Shown one piece after another: positions 34,701-47,700 of a DNA stretch of 64,000 nt. Source of the stretch: Niebla homalea. Lineage: Eukaryota > Ascomycota > Lecanoromycetes > Lecanorales > Ramalinaceae. Each line of letters opens with the position of its first letter. Positions within the stretch are counted from its first letter, which is position 1. The position numbers were made by a program, and so were the translations under genes. The notes under the pieces were generated by a model. That model saw nothing but the letters and a program-made list of their open reading frames with translations. It had not been told where the DNA came from and searched no databases. The stretch covers positions 806,001 to 870,000 of the forward strand of contig JAHGAU010000007.1 of the NCBI GenBank assembly GCA_019925105.1, written 5' to 3'.

Positions 34701-35329
34701 ACCTTTAAGGATTTTTAAAATAATTAGCATTAAGCCTATATTAAGTTAAATAAACCTTAAAACTTATCAATTATAACTTTAAAGTATTTTATTATTAAAG
34801 TAAAATAAACCTTACCGATCCTTTATTAAAACGTTTAAACTATAAAGGAATTTTACTTTTTAATATTACCTTATTATTTACCTTATAGAATAAGTTCGTA
34901 CTTTAATCCAATAAGTTAACGGAATAACGGCGGACGGCGGCTATTAATTATTAATTATTATTTACTTTAAAAAATATTTAAGTTATTATCCCGTAAAAAA
35001 AAATTAATAATTACTTAAAAAGCCTTATAAAGAATCCAGGCCGATTAAGCTACTTATTAAGGATCTATAGGTTATTAATACGTTTATATATAAAATTAAA
35101 GACGATAATATATCGTTAACGTATTTTTATTAAGGTTATAATAAAGCTTAAAATTTCGATCCGAATAACCTTATTACCTATAAGGGTTATATATACGTCC
35201 TCCGTAATAAAGCGGTTAAAAAAAAGTTAATTAATAAGTCTAATAATAACCCGTTAATAAGCCATTTTAAAGCCAATAAGATTTATAAGCTCTTAACCCG
35301 TAAATAATATTGAAATAAATTACGGGCTT

Positions 35330-36072
35330 AAGTTAATAATTATATTAAAACGTATAATACTTATTAAAGGATAAAAATATTACGTTACCGCCTTTACGGT
35401 AAGCTTATTTTATTCTTTTAACCGGCCGTACCTTAAAAAAATTTTAATATAGATTTTATTATTAATTTATTTATAAGTAAGGTTAAAAATAATATTTATA
35501 ATTTAATTTTAATAATTATAAATAAGTATATAAAAATATATAAATACCTTTTTATTATAAAATAAATCGATACCGTTACGTTAACGGACCTCTTCTTTAA
35601 AGAAATCGTATTACGGTATAATGTACCGGTTAAAATTATAATTAACCGAGGATTATTATTTATTAATAAATTCTAAGGATTAATATATTATTACGTAAAG
35701 ATAAAGCGTAAATTAAGTACCGTTTTTTATCCGTAAATAAATAGTTAAATAAAATATTAAAATTAAGGTTTTAAATAGTATTTAAGAACCTTCATTAGCT
35801 TTAAATAAGTAAATTAAATAAAGCTATTCCCTTTAACTGAATTTACTTATATAAACTCGGAATACTTAACTTTAAGTTATAGTTTTTTTATAATAATATA
35901 TAGTTATAATCTAGATATTTATTTTAAACTTAAGGATAAGCTTATAAAAAAAATTATAGTAAAAAATAAAGTTAAAATATTATATAAAATACGATTAATA
36001 CTGGCGGATTAATAATATTATATTATTAAATCGACTTAAAAAACGTATGATAAGCAATATAAGTTAAAATTA
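35330..36072 (+). pseudogene. Integrase relic of G3 copy D (cut by L3)
   Basis: Starts with N-N-Y-I-K-T-Y-N-T-Y (zinc region, Cys as Tyr), then F-N-I-D-F-I-I-N-L at about 35440-35475, where the first catalytic Asp is retained. It ends at the L3 insertion. Confidence 0.8.
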
Positions 36073-38116
36073 TTGATTGATTGATTGATTTATACTACGG
36101 GTCTAGCTAAGCTAATTCCGGCGTTCCTTAATACGCGGCCTTTTAGCCTTACTGGTAACCGTAAAAACCTGATACTGATAACGTTAAGGTAAAAACCGGC
36201 GTTTACCAGGCCTTTACCCTTTATCCCTTAAAATAAAGGATATTAATAACCGTCTAGAAAGTAATAATTTATTTATATACTTCTTATATTTTAATTCCCT
36301 TAAGAAAATCCGTAATATTATAATTATATCTTTATAAAGGTTAACTTTAAGCTTATTACTTTTCCGTTCCTTTATATATTTATATTATTTTAATTTTATA
36401 TAATATTTTTAAATATTTTTATTAATACTTATACGCTTAATATATACCCCTTTTATATTATTATTATTATTAACTTTTTTAAAAACTTTTAATAAGTATT
36501 TATTATTATATCCTTACGGCTATAGAAAATACTTTCCGGTTCATATAATTAATATAGTTGGTTTCCGCTCTTTTTTTTCTTCCTTAATTAATAACGGGTT
36601 TTCTCCGTAAAGTCTTTAATAATTTTACTTATCTTTATAGCGAGGTTAAACTATAATAATAATCTAATAAATATTATAAACTTAATAACTACCCGGATAC
36701 TTCGCTTTATAAATAATATTTAATAATAATTATAAGTATTAACTTTTATAATAAATCTTAATTTAACCTTTATAAATAAGGGATAAAAATAAGGATATAT
36801 ATAACGTCCTGCTTCCTTTATCCGTACTTATATTTAATATTTATTTAACCCTTAATATATATAATAAATAAGAAATAAGTTAAATTATTTTTATCCGTCC
36901 GGAGTTAAATCGTTAATATATTATTACCTTTCTTTATAATATTATAACGGCGGAGATACTTATTAATTATCTTTTTATCGTTAAAAGTTAAATAATAATA
37001 ACTTTAAAATATAAAATCTTTATATTTCCGTTAATGCTTAATTTACTTTATTATAACTTATAAAATAATCGTTATAACCTTCGTTTTTTAAATCCTTTTA
37101 ATTTTAATTTTTCTTATATTTAACGGGAGTTTATACCCGCTTAAATTAACCTTTAGGATATTAATAAGGTTAACCTTTTTTTCCGTTTATTCTTACTTTA
37201 TTTTAATAGGAGGGAAGATAGGTATCTTTAGTTTATTCTTTTTAACTTTAAGCTTATTAAGATTCTGGCGGATTTACCCGTTTCTTATTATTATAATTAA
37301 GTATATATATTCCTTTAATTTTACTTAAATAATTAATTAATTTAATTTAATAAAACCTTAATTAATAATATAAAAACCTTAAACTTTAATACCGGAATAA
37401 AGGTTACTTTATAGGTATTATTAATTACTCTTAAATACCGATTCTGGACTTTTTATAATATCTAAATAAGCTCTTTCTTATATCCCGGAGTACCCTTAAG
37501 TATATACCAGATAGTTATAGCGTATATTATAATTAACTTTACTATAGCCTGATAAATAGTCCGGGCTTTTTATAATATAGTTCCCTATATTAATATAGCG
37601 AGATAAATAAGGCTTTTTTTTCTTATAAAGTTATCTTCTTTTAAACCTTTTTTATATAATCCTTTTAATTAAGCTTTTTATTTACTTAAAGGTTAAGGAC
37701 TTTAATATTAATATCCGGCTTTACTGTAACTTTACTTAAGTCCACTATAATTATTATATTATATAGCCTTAAGCTTTTAATTATATAAATAAATTTATAT
37801 TTATACGGTACGAATTAAGTTTTATAAGTTTTTATTTATTAAAGATAGACTTTATAGGCTTATTTTAATTTTAAACAGTTTATACGTATAAAAATATTAT
37901 AGGTTAAAAGGTAAATATTATTAATAAAGTTTTTAACTTAAACCTTTTATTTTAATTTAATAAGTTCCTTAATTAATAAACCGTTAAAGAATAAAAATAA
38001 TATAAAGAAATAAGCGATCCTTAAGGGATCTTTATTATAGCGGGGTTTATTAAGCTTATCTTTTATCTTAGGTTAATTAATATAGTTTAATTGCTTAAAA
38101 AACTTTTCATTTACTT
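36073..38116 (-). mobile_element. LINE L3, 3' part (5'-truncated copy, split by L4)
   Basis: The (AATC)n tail lies at 36073-36092 on -. ORF2 C-terminal and RT parts follow, with the RT site F-I-N-N near 37910-37925. It is interrupted at 38116 by L4 and resumes at 43929. Its 3' end (GGGTCTAG, CGCGGCC) is of the L1/L4 type. Confidence 0.92.
38105..38116. repeat. TSD of L4 (left, 12 bp)
   Basis: TTTCATTTACTT, repeated at 43917-43928. L4's own sequence near 40145 carries the same stretch uninterrupted, confirming that the target was LINE sequence. Confidence 0.93.
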
Positions 38117-38299
38117 GATTGATTGATTGATTGATTTATACTACGGGTCTAGTTAAGTTAATTCTGGCGTTCCTTAATATGCGGCCTTTTAATTTTATTA
38201 ATAACCGTAAAAACCTGATATTTATAATGTTAAAGTAAAAACCGGCGTTTACCAGGCTTCTACCCTTTATCCTTTAAAGTAAAGGATATTAACGGCTAT

Positions 38300-41200
38300 T
38301 TAAAGAGTAATAATTTATTTATATACTTCTTATGTTTTAATTCCCCCAAGAAAATCCGTAATATTACGACTATATCCTTATAAAGGCTATCCTTAAGCTC
38401 TTTATTCTTCCGCTCCTTTATATATTTATATTGCCTTAATCTTATATAATACTTTTAAATATTTTTATTAATATTTACGTACTTAATATATATCCTTTTT
38501 ATATTATTATTACCGTTAACTTTTTTAAGGATTTTTAATAAATATCTATTATTATATCCTTACGATTATAAAAGATATTTTCCGGTTTATATAATTAATA
38601 TAACTAGTTTCCGTTTCTCTTTTTCTTCTTTAACCGGTAATAAACTTTCTTTATAAGGTTTTTAATAACTTTATTTATCTTTATAATAAGGTTAAATTAT
38701 AATAATAATCCGGTAAATATTATAAACTTAACGGTTACTTAAATACTTCGCTTTATAAATAATATTTAACGGTAATTATAAGTATTAACTTTTATAATAA
38801 ATCTTAACTTAACCTTTATAAATAAAGGATAAGAAATATTAAGGACGTATATAATATCCTATTTCCTTTATCCGTATTTATATCTAATATTTATCCGATT
38901 TCCGGTATATATAATAAATAAAAAATAAATTAAACCGTTTTTATTTATCCGGAGTTAAATTATTAATACGTTATTATTTTTCTTTATAATATTATAATAA
39001 TAAAAATACTTATTAATAATCTTTTTATTATTAAAAATTAAATAATAATAACCTTAAAATATAAAGTCCTTATATTTCCGTTAACGCTTAATCCACTTTA
39101 TTATAACCTATAAAATAATCGTTATAGTTTTTACTTTTTAAATCCTTTTAATCTTAATCTCTTTTATATTTAACGGGAGTTTATACCTGCTTAAATTAAC
39201 CTTAACGATATTAATAAAATTAACCTTTTTTTCCATTTATTTTTACTTTATCTTAATAGGAAAAAAGATAGATATCTTTAATTTATTTTTTTTAACTTTA
39301 AGCTTATTAAGATTCTGGCGGATCCGCCCGTTTTTTATTATTATAATTAAGTATATATATTTCTTTAATTTTACTTAAACGATTATTTAATTTAATAAAA
39401 CCTTAATCGGTAGTATAAAAACTTTAAACTTTAATACCGGGATAAAAATTACTTTATAGGTACCGTTAATTACTTTTAAATACCGATTTTAGACTTTTTA
39501 TAATATTTAAATAAGCTTTTTCTTATATCCCAAAGTATTTTTAAGTATATATTAAATAATTATAACGTATATTATAATTAACTTTATTATAGTTTAATAA
39601 ATAGTCCGGGTTTTTTATAACGTAATTCCCTATATTAATATAATAAAATAAGTAAAACCTTTTTCTTATAAAGTTATTTTCTTTTAAACCTTTTTTATAT
39701 AATCTTTTTAATTAAACTTTTTATTTATTTAAAAGTTAAGGACTTTAATACTGGTATCCGGCTTTACCGTAACTTTATTTAAGTTTATTATAATTATTAT
39801 ATTATATAACTTTAAGCTTTTAATTATATAAATAAATTTATACTTATACGGCGTAAATTAAGCCTTATAAGTTTTTATTTATTAAAAATAAACTTTATAA
39901 GTTTATTTTAATTCTAAATAATTTATACATATAAAAATACTATAAACTAAAAAATAAATATTATTAATAAAGCTTTTAATTTAAACCTTTTATTTTAATT
40001 TAACGAACTCCTTAATTAATAAACCGTTAAAGAATAAGAATAATATAAAAGAAATAAACGATCCTTAAAGAATTCCCGTTATAATGGATTTTATTAAGCT
40101 TATTTTTTATTTTAGGTTAATTAATATAACTTAATCGTTTAAAAACTTTTCATTTACTTAATTAAGAAAAATAATATCTTTTTCTTCCTTAAGTTATATA
40201 GTAACTTTTAATAATTTATTTTATTAAAAATATTTATAATATTAAGAGAAAAAAACTTATAATATATTTCTTTCCGTAATTTTATACTATATATACGTTA
40301 TTGATTAATCCTTTAAGGGTTATTTTTATTAACCGATTTTTCCTTATTCTTATTTATTAATTAAAGAGAAATCTATAGTTTTCTATATAATTATTAAGGA
40401 TTTTTATTATTATTATCTTTAAGGTTTTCTTTAATATATATAAAAGTATAATAAGTTTATAAGATTTTACCTTAAAGTAATCCGGTTTAATAAACTTCTT
40501 AAAGATAATTGTTTTTACCTCCTTAAACTTATATAAATAATAACCGACGTTGAAATATATTTTAAAAAAATAAATAAAGATTTTTTTAAAAGGTAAAATT
40601 ATTATTATTAAGAATCTATTGGGAATCTTATTTAATTTTAAGGCTTTATCCTTTTTCAGTTTATTAATCGCTTTAATTATTATATCTTATATTATTACTT
40701 TATTTATTAATATAGGGTCAGGGTATAAAGCGCCGTTAATATTATTAAAGTTAATTTCTAATAAAGGGGGGAAAAATACTCTTTTAAGGACCTTAATCTT
40801 ACCGTTAAAGGTATTAATTAATATATTATCGGGTTTCTTAAAAAATAAGAATTTAAGAATAAATTTTAATTTTCTATTTTATTCTTTATTATACTTTATT
40901 AACTTTTAAATATTACGAAATAAAACCGTTAAGTTATATATTATAAATTAAAAATATATTTATTTAATTTTTTTAATAATCTTTTCCTTTTTTTTTTTAA
41001 ATAACTTTTAATTAATTAAGTATTTCTTAATTCCTATATTTAAAAGCTTATTTAATTAATTTTTTTATTTTTATAATTGCGGTTATATACTTTTTATTTT
41101 AATAAGTTTTAATTTTTTAAGAGGGTTTTATTATCGGGATAATCTTATTAATTACTTTATTTAATACTTTTATTATTTACTTTACGAAAAGGTCGATCCG

Positions 41201-42100
41201 GTCTTTATTATTTAATTAAAGAAAATCCGCGAATTATATTATTATTTCCCCGTTTTTATATAAATCTCTGTTTCCTTAACCGTTTTTTATATTCTTTTTA
41301 CCGGTAATAATATAATCGTATTAACGGTTTAGTTTAGGATTATTTATATTAATATATAATTTAAGTTATATTTTAAGTCTTTTTATAATTTATATATTAC
41401 GATTACGTTAATAACCCTTTCCGTATTAAAGGTTAAATTAATCGTTATTTTAAACTTATAATTCTTTTACGTAATAATCCCTTATAATATTAATAATAAG
41501 AAATTAACTTAAGCGGTAATTATTAATAGGTTATCCAATTTAATGTAATTTATTATATGCTTTTCCTCGTTTTATATATAATAATATAGGTTAAAGTCTT
41601 TAAGCAATATATATTTATTTAAAATAATTAAAACCTTTTTAAGTAACGGTATTATAAAAGGTCCTTTTTTATTAATTAACGGCGGGTTATATATATTATA
41701 AATATTAAAATCATCCTTTAAATTTCTTTTTTTTATAATATAAAGTATATAAAGGTTTCTATTATAATAAGTAATATTTTAATTATTTACGTTAAACTAC
41801 TTATTTATAAAGAAATATATTCTGGTTATTTTATCCCCTTTAAAGGTTAAATAAAACCTTTCCCTTAGGTTAATAAATAAATATATATATAAGTTATATA
41901 ATAATTCTTATATTATTATAATATTAACGTCTTTAACTTCTTTAAATTTAAATATTAATATTATAATTTTAATTCTTTTACTATAAATATTATATTATAT
42001 TACTTTTAAAAATATTAATATATTATATATTAACCTTTATAAAGGCTCCCTTTTTTATATTTATTTAAATTACGGACTTCCTATTAAAGTTAAACGTTTT
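38300..42100 (-). pseudogene. LINE L4 ORF2
   Basis: Endonuclease near 41600-41620, RT near 39950-40900 and a C-terminal zinc region, collinear with L1 and L3. The catalytic pair reads N-N. Stops throughout. Ends are approximate. Confidence 0.83.
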
Positions 42101-43910
42101 CTAATTTAATACCTTCCCGGTTATTATTAAAAATATAGGACGGCTAGCTTTTAAAATCGGGATCATAAAAAGCTTTTTTTTTTTAATTATTATTTACCCT
42201 TTATTATCTAATTAATTAAACTTATATCTTAAGGTTACCTTTAATTAACCTATTAAATTAATTTTATATATATTATACCGTTGGATTTTCACGGTTATCC
42301 GGGTCTTTTTATATTTAATCTCCTTAGCTTTTATTATATATTTAAAATCCTATATTAAGTATTTTTCCTTATTATATATAACGTATTTAAACGTACCCTT
42401 TATAAGCCTTTTAATTATTAATTTTATATATTTATAGGTATTATAACCCTTAACGTAAATTATATATTTTATAATATTAAAATATTTTATAATAATATAT
42501 TTATAGCCTTAATACTTAAAATATTAATAAATATTAACCGTTTTATTTTATAATTAAGTTATTTTAAAAGATCTTTTTTAATAATCCTTTTATTTAGGAC
42601 GTTATTATATATTTTTATTAATATTATGCTTAATATAACGGTAAAATACCTTTTATACGTTTTAAAGAGTTAAGTCTTTTTATTATTAATAGAAGTTTAT
42701 AATTAACGATTTTAAGTTTTAAATAAAGAATTATATTCTTTTTTTCTATATTCCTTAATATAGTTTTTTTTTTAATTTCCTTAAAATATAATAAGTATAT
42801 TTTATGTATTATAATAATAAATAATTACCTTAAAATTTTAATTAACTTATACTTTCCTTTATTAATTTAAATTTTAAATTTCTTTTAGTTTTTTTTCGTT
42901 TTTAAAAACGTTATCTTAAAGAGGATATCTTTATTTTATAATTTATATACCGTAATAATTTTTTTTATTAATAATTCCGTTATTACCTTAAAAGTTTTTA
43001 TTAATTATAACGGATTTACCTTTATCATTATATTCCTTTTTTCATTATTAAATAGGCGGATTATTATTATTTTTATTTTCCTTAATACGGCCGTTTTCTT
43101 TTCCGTTATCCCCTTATTCTCTGCCGCGGGTACCCTTTTTATTATTTTTATTATTTAACTTTTTCTTATTTAAAAGGCCGCCGTTTTTATATTTTTACTT
43201 TATATATTTAACTTTAAGCCGCCATTTTTATTTTTTATTAACGCCTTTGCTTTTGCCTTTTAAAAGCCCCGTAAGTGCTTTATTTTCTTTAATTTTACTT
43301 TTACCTTCATATAAAAGTCCCTTATACCTTTTAATTTAATTTATAATATTAATTAGGTTTTTAATATAATATCCTTTTACTTTATTATAAAAAGTCCTTC
43401 TAAGGCCTTTATTACCTCCTTTACCGCCCTTTTACTTTCCTTTATTGGGCAATATATTATCTCCGTTTTTTATTTTTAATCCCTTAAGGTCCCGTTTTTT
43501 TTATTAGTTTTATTTCCCTTTTATATACCCTTAATAATATTTTTACCGCGGTTTTCTTACCCTTTCCCCCCGTTTATACCCTTTATTATTAGTATTATAC
43601 CGGCCTTTTTACCCTTTTATTTATTTATTACCTCCGTATTATTATTATATATTTTACGCGTTTTAATATGTATATTTTATTAACCTTAATTTCCTTATTT
43701 ATTTTAAGCGTTATCCGGCTTATTATTATTATATTATCCGTACGTATCGTTACCGTTTTTATTAATATAGGTTATTTACCCGTTTATTACCTTATTCTTA
43801 ACCATTACGTTATTTCCACTTATCGCACTTAATATACTCCCCTCATTATCGCTAAAGCCATGCATATACGCATTGTTTTGGATCTCTGGGGTCCCTTTGT
43901 TCGTCGCCAT
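42100..43910 (-). pseudogene. LINE L4 ORF1
   Basis: Opens MATNKGTPEIQNNAYMHG with normal CA/TG codons over about 60 bp, then RIP takes over. The end is set by comparison with L1 and is approximate. Confidence 0.78.
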
Positions 43911-43916
43911 CTCTCC

Positions 43917-43928
43917 TTTCATTTACTT
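43917..43928. repeat. TSD of L4 (right, 12 bp)
   Basis: Exact copy of 38105-38116; L3 resumes after it. Confidence 0.93.
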
Positions 43929-45404
43929 AATTAAGAAAGATAATATCTTTTTTTTTTAAGTTATATAGTAACCTTTAATAGTTTATTTTATTAAAGGTAC
44001 TTATAATATTAAGAGAAAGAAAATTTATAATATATTTCTTCCCGTAATTTTATACCGTATATATGCCGTTAATTAATCCTTTAAAAGCTATTTTTATTGA
44101 TTAATTTCTTTTTATTTTTATTTATTAATTAAGGAGAAGTCCGTAATTCTTTATATAATCGTTAAAGATCTTCATTATTACCGTTTTTAAGGCCTTCCTT
44201 AACGTATATAGGAGTATAATAAGTCTATAAGATTTTACCTTAGAGTAATCCGGTTTAATAAACTTCTTAAGGATAATTATCTTTATTTCCTTAAACTTAC
44301 GTAAATAATAATTAACGTTAAAATATACTTAAAAAAGGTAAATAAAAACCTTTTTAAAAGGTAAAATTATTATTACTAAGAATTTATTGGGAATCTTATT
44401 TAATCTTAAGGCTTTATCCTTTTTTAGTTTATTAATCGCCCTGATTATTATATCTTATATTATTATTTTATTTACCAATATAAAGTTAAGGTACGAAATA
44501 CCGTTAATATTATTTAAGTTAACTTTTAACGGAGGGGGAAAAAATATTTCTTTAAGGACCTTAATTTTACCATTAAAGGTATTAATTAATATATTATCGA
44601 ATTTCTTAAGGGGCGGGAATTTAAGGATAAACTTTGGTTTCCTACTTTATTTTTTATTATACTTTATTAACTTTTAAATACTATAAAGTAAAACCGTTAA
44701 ATTATATACCGTAAATTAAAAATATATTTACTTAATTTTCTTAATAATTTTTTCCTTTTTTTCTTAAGTAATTCTTAATTAATTAAGTATTTCCTGGTTT
44801 TTATACTTAAAAGTTTATTTAATTAGCTTTTTTATTTTTATAATTACGGTTATATATTCTTTATTTTAATAAGTTTTAACTCTTTAAGAAAATTTTATTA
44901 TTAGGATAATCTTATTAATTATTTCATTTAATACCTTTATTATTTACTTTATAAAAAGGTTAATCCGGTCTTTATTATTTAATTAAGGGAGGTCCGTAAA
45001 TTATATTATTATTTCTTCCGTTTTTATATAAATTTCTGCTTCCTTAACCGTCTTTTACGCTTTCCTTACCGGTAATAATATAGTTATATTAACGGTTTAA
45101 TTTAAGGTTATTTATATTAATATATAGTTTAAGCTATATTTTAAGTCTTCTTATAACTTATATATTACGATTGCGCCGGCAACCTTTTCCGTATTAAAGG
45201 TTAGATTAATCGTCGTTTTAAACCTATAACTCTCCTACGTAATAATCCCTTATAGTATTAATAATGAAAGGTTAGTTTAAGCGGTAATTATTAATAGGTT
45301 ATCCGATTTAACGTAATTTATCATATGCCCTTTTTCGTTCTATATATAGTAATATAAATTGAAGTCTCCAAGCAATATATATTCGCTTAAAGTAATTAAG
45401 ACCT
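43929..45404 (-). mobile_element. LINE L3, 5' part up to truncation point
   Basis: Continues L3 through RT into the endonuclease and stops abruptly 35 bp beyond a fully preserved G-D-F-N-L motif (45355-45369 on -). Together the two parts give about 3.5 kb of the 5.8-kb element, so L3 is 5'-truncated, as is common for LINEs. No TSD partner is found at the 5' junction, which meets unmutated DNA. Confidence 0.9.
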
Positions 45405-45485
45405 CTGGAAAGGGGGAGAGCATGGAAGACACCAAACTTGCGGATGGGTATATGAAGGAATGGAAACACCAAAAGGGCTAACTAA
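45405..45485. other. Unmutated island next to truncated L3
   Basis: About 80 bp with full CA/TG content. One + frame reads M-E-D-T-K-L-A-D-G-Y-M-K-E-W-K before a stop (about 45421-45480), but there is no family match that I recognise. It could be the only bit of non-repeated DNA here. Confidence 0.5.
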
Positions 45486-47700
45486 GGGTAGAATCGATTT
45501 ATATATACTTTAAAAGGAAAAAGGATAACGGATTATTATAGTAAGTAACCTATACCTTACCAATCTATATAAGGGCTACGGCCTATCTTTAATTATACTT
45601 TGTTATTATTTGCTATTTTATTACTTTTATTCTTTTTTTCCTTCTTATTTTTTTTAACGGTTTTAAGAAGGCTTTTATCTGCTTATATATATTAAGGAAT
45701 TTAGTCTAATTATACGACTTAATCGTAAAAAACTTATTATATTTTTTCCTTAATTAACGGCAATAAAAACTATAAAAATATTATAAAGAACCGACCTTTA
45801 TTATTATTATATTATATATATATAACGAAAGCAATAGGTTATAGATTTATATATATTTATAGAACATTTTTAATTATTACTTACTTATTAAATAAATATT
45901 AAAATCAAGAAAAATAAGGGTATTTAAGTAACCCTTTTCCAAATACCTTTATTCGGATATTCTTATTACCACCCGTGATTAATACGGGGACCCCGTTTAT
46001 ATACATTGGTAAAGTATTATTAATATTTATTTATCAACTGCCAGCTATTGGAAATTAAAAAATAAAGAAAAACAATAGCTTTTTTAAAATGCTTTAATTA
46101 CGAAAAAACAATAATACCCCTTATATTAATGACGGGTTTAAACCTTAATTAGGAAATAATCGTATATATTACCGGATATTTTAAATTATTACTAAGGAAA
46201 TTACGACTTATATATTAATATAAGCCGCTTTCTTAAAATAAAAGAAATTAAAGTAATTAAAGAAAAAAAATAGGAAAAAATTAATTATTTTAAATGACAT
46301 AAAATTATTATTTAATAATTAACGATTATAATAATTAAAATATAAGACTTATTAAGTTAATATAAATAATTAAACCCAATTAAATCGTAAGTTTTATTAA
46401 ATTATCCCAAATAATTAAACCGTAAGTCTTATAAAACGATTTTAAATAACCGATTTATTTATTATAAGTAAAACTCCTTAATTTAGTTTAAAGCATCGTA
46501 TATATTCCCTGGAAACGTAAAGTCAATCCTGAAGATTATCTTATACCGGGTAAGCGATTTTTTAAGATTTATAAGTAATACCGGGTATTTCGATATTAAT
46601 AAATATATAAGACTCCTTAATAGTTATCGGAATAATTAAACCGAATTATATATTTTAATAATAAAAGTAATAAAAATAAAATTCCTTAATAAGGCTTAAG
46701 TAATTATATATACCTTTTAAAAAGATACCTTTTATTAAAACGTAAATTATTAAGCTAAAAGTTATTTAAGCGGCAGTTAAGTTCTAAACTATTTATAAAG
46801 GTTTAAACCGGTCTTTAAAATTCCTAGGAAATAACCGTAAACCATATAATACGCTAGCCGGACGCAATAGGCCCTTTATTTCGAGCCATAAATTGAACGA
46901 TTAAGAATTAAAAAACCAAAAAAAGTAAATTAAGAAAGCAGATAATAAGAAAAAGCAAGTAATAAAACCGATCGAAAAAACTAATAGAAAAGAATAAAGA
47001 CAGATATATTCATAATAATAATTATATTATATATATATTAAAAACATTAATAATAATTTATAGCGGTTATTAACGTGAAACTTACTTAATTTAACGGTAC
47101 CCTCCTCGAGGCTTTCCCGTATAAAAGGCAGAAAAGATTAAAATAAATAATTAAAACTTATTTTAATTTAAAAAAGAAATATAAACTTATAATAAAACAC
47201 AATTTATATATACTTATATAATAACCTAAGAGACCAAAAGGACCCCTATTAACGTTATACAATTATATATTAATTTAACCCTTTCCTTAAAAGAAAAAAG
47301 CAAAAAAAATAAAAATAAAACATAGTTACTTAAAGTAACCGTAAACCTTTTTCTTTAAAATACCTTTATTAATACTGATAATATATTAACGATAAATATT
47401 TCATTTCGTATATATCTTAACACCCTTAAAATAGGAGAAATAAAGTTAAGTACCATTATATAAACTAAAGAACTAATTACAATATTATTATTCTTTTTAT
47501 TATTATTTTATTTCCTTTATTAAAAAAAATATATACCCTTTTATTTTATATTAAACGAAGGATAAAGAAAATTAAGATAAATTCATATAAGTTACGGGGC
47601 CATCCCGTATTTATTAATAATCATAAGTATTATTAAGGATTATTTAATAATAAACCTTATTAACCTTTCCTTAAGAAATAATAAAATATTATTAAGAATC
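45486..47700. other. Moderately RIPped region, no gene recognised
   Basis: More CA/TG than the retroelements (for example 45940-46060, 46500-46560, 46850-47120). Stops are frequent on both strands. A decayed direct repeat of an ATAATTAAA(C) word with a following GTAAGT(C/T)TTAT recurs at about 46329, 46365 and 46410. It may be the 5' end of G4, an older repeat or decayed host DNA. I could not pair any part of it with the sequence after 60480 as an LTR. Confidence 0.5.

Larger units (their letters stand above)
31357..36072 (+). mobile_element. Ty3/gypsy G3, copy D (5' LTR to integrase), RIP-degraded
   Basis: Begins with an LTR and continues through gag with a zinc knuckle, RT, RNase H and the first part of integrase. 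At 36073 it is cut by LINE L3, and its remainder is not found after L3. 35332-36072 matches copy C (23218-23960). It is the most readable gypsy of the window, with long RT stretches in one frame, but carries many RIP stops. Confidence 0.9.
38117..43916 (-). mobile_element. Tad1-like LINE L4, full length (5.80 kb), RIP-degraded
   Basis: On -, the 5' end is at 43916 with only 6 bp before the start codon at 43910 (MATNKGTPEIQNN). The (AATC)n tail begins at 38117. It inserted into L3, a member of its own subfamily, in the same orientation. RT catalytic residues read F-I-N-N near 39960. Antisense frames of 96 codons (40619-40909 here and 44387-44677 in L3) are mirror images of the RT and not genes. 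Confidence 0.94.

Noticed and set aside
40619..44677. Two nearly identical 96-codon frames (40619-40909, 44387-44677) suggesting a duplicated gene
   Set aside because: They are the antisense of the RT region of L4 and L3, which are copies of one LINE.
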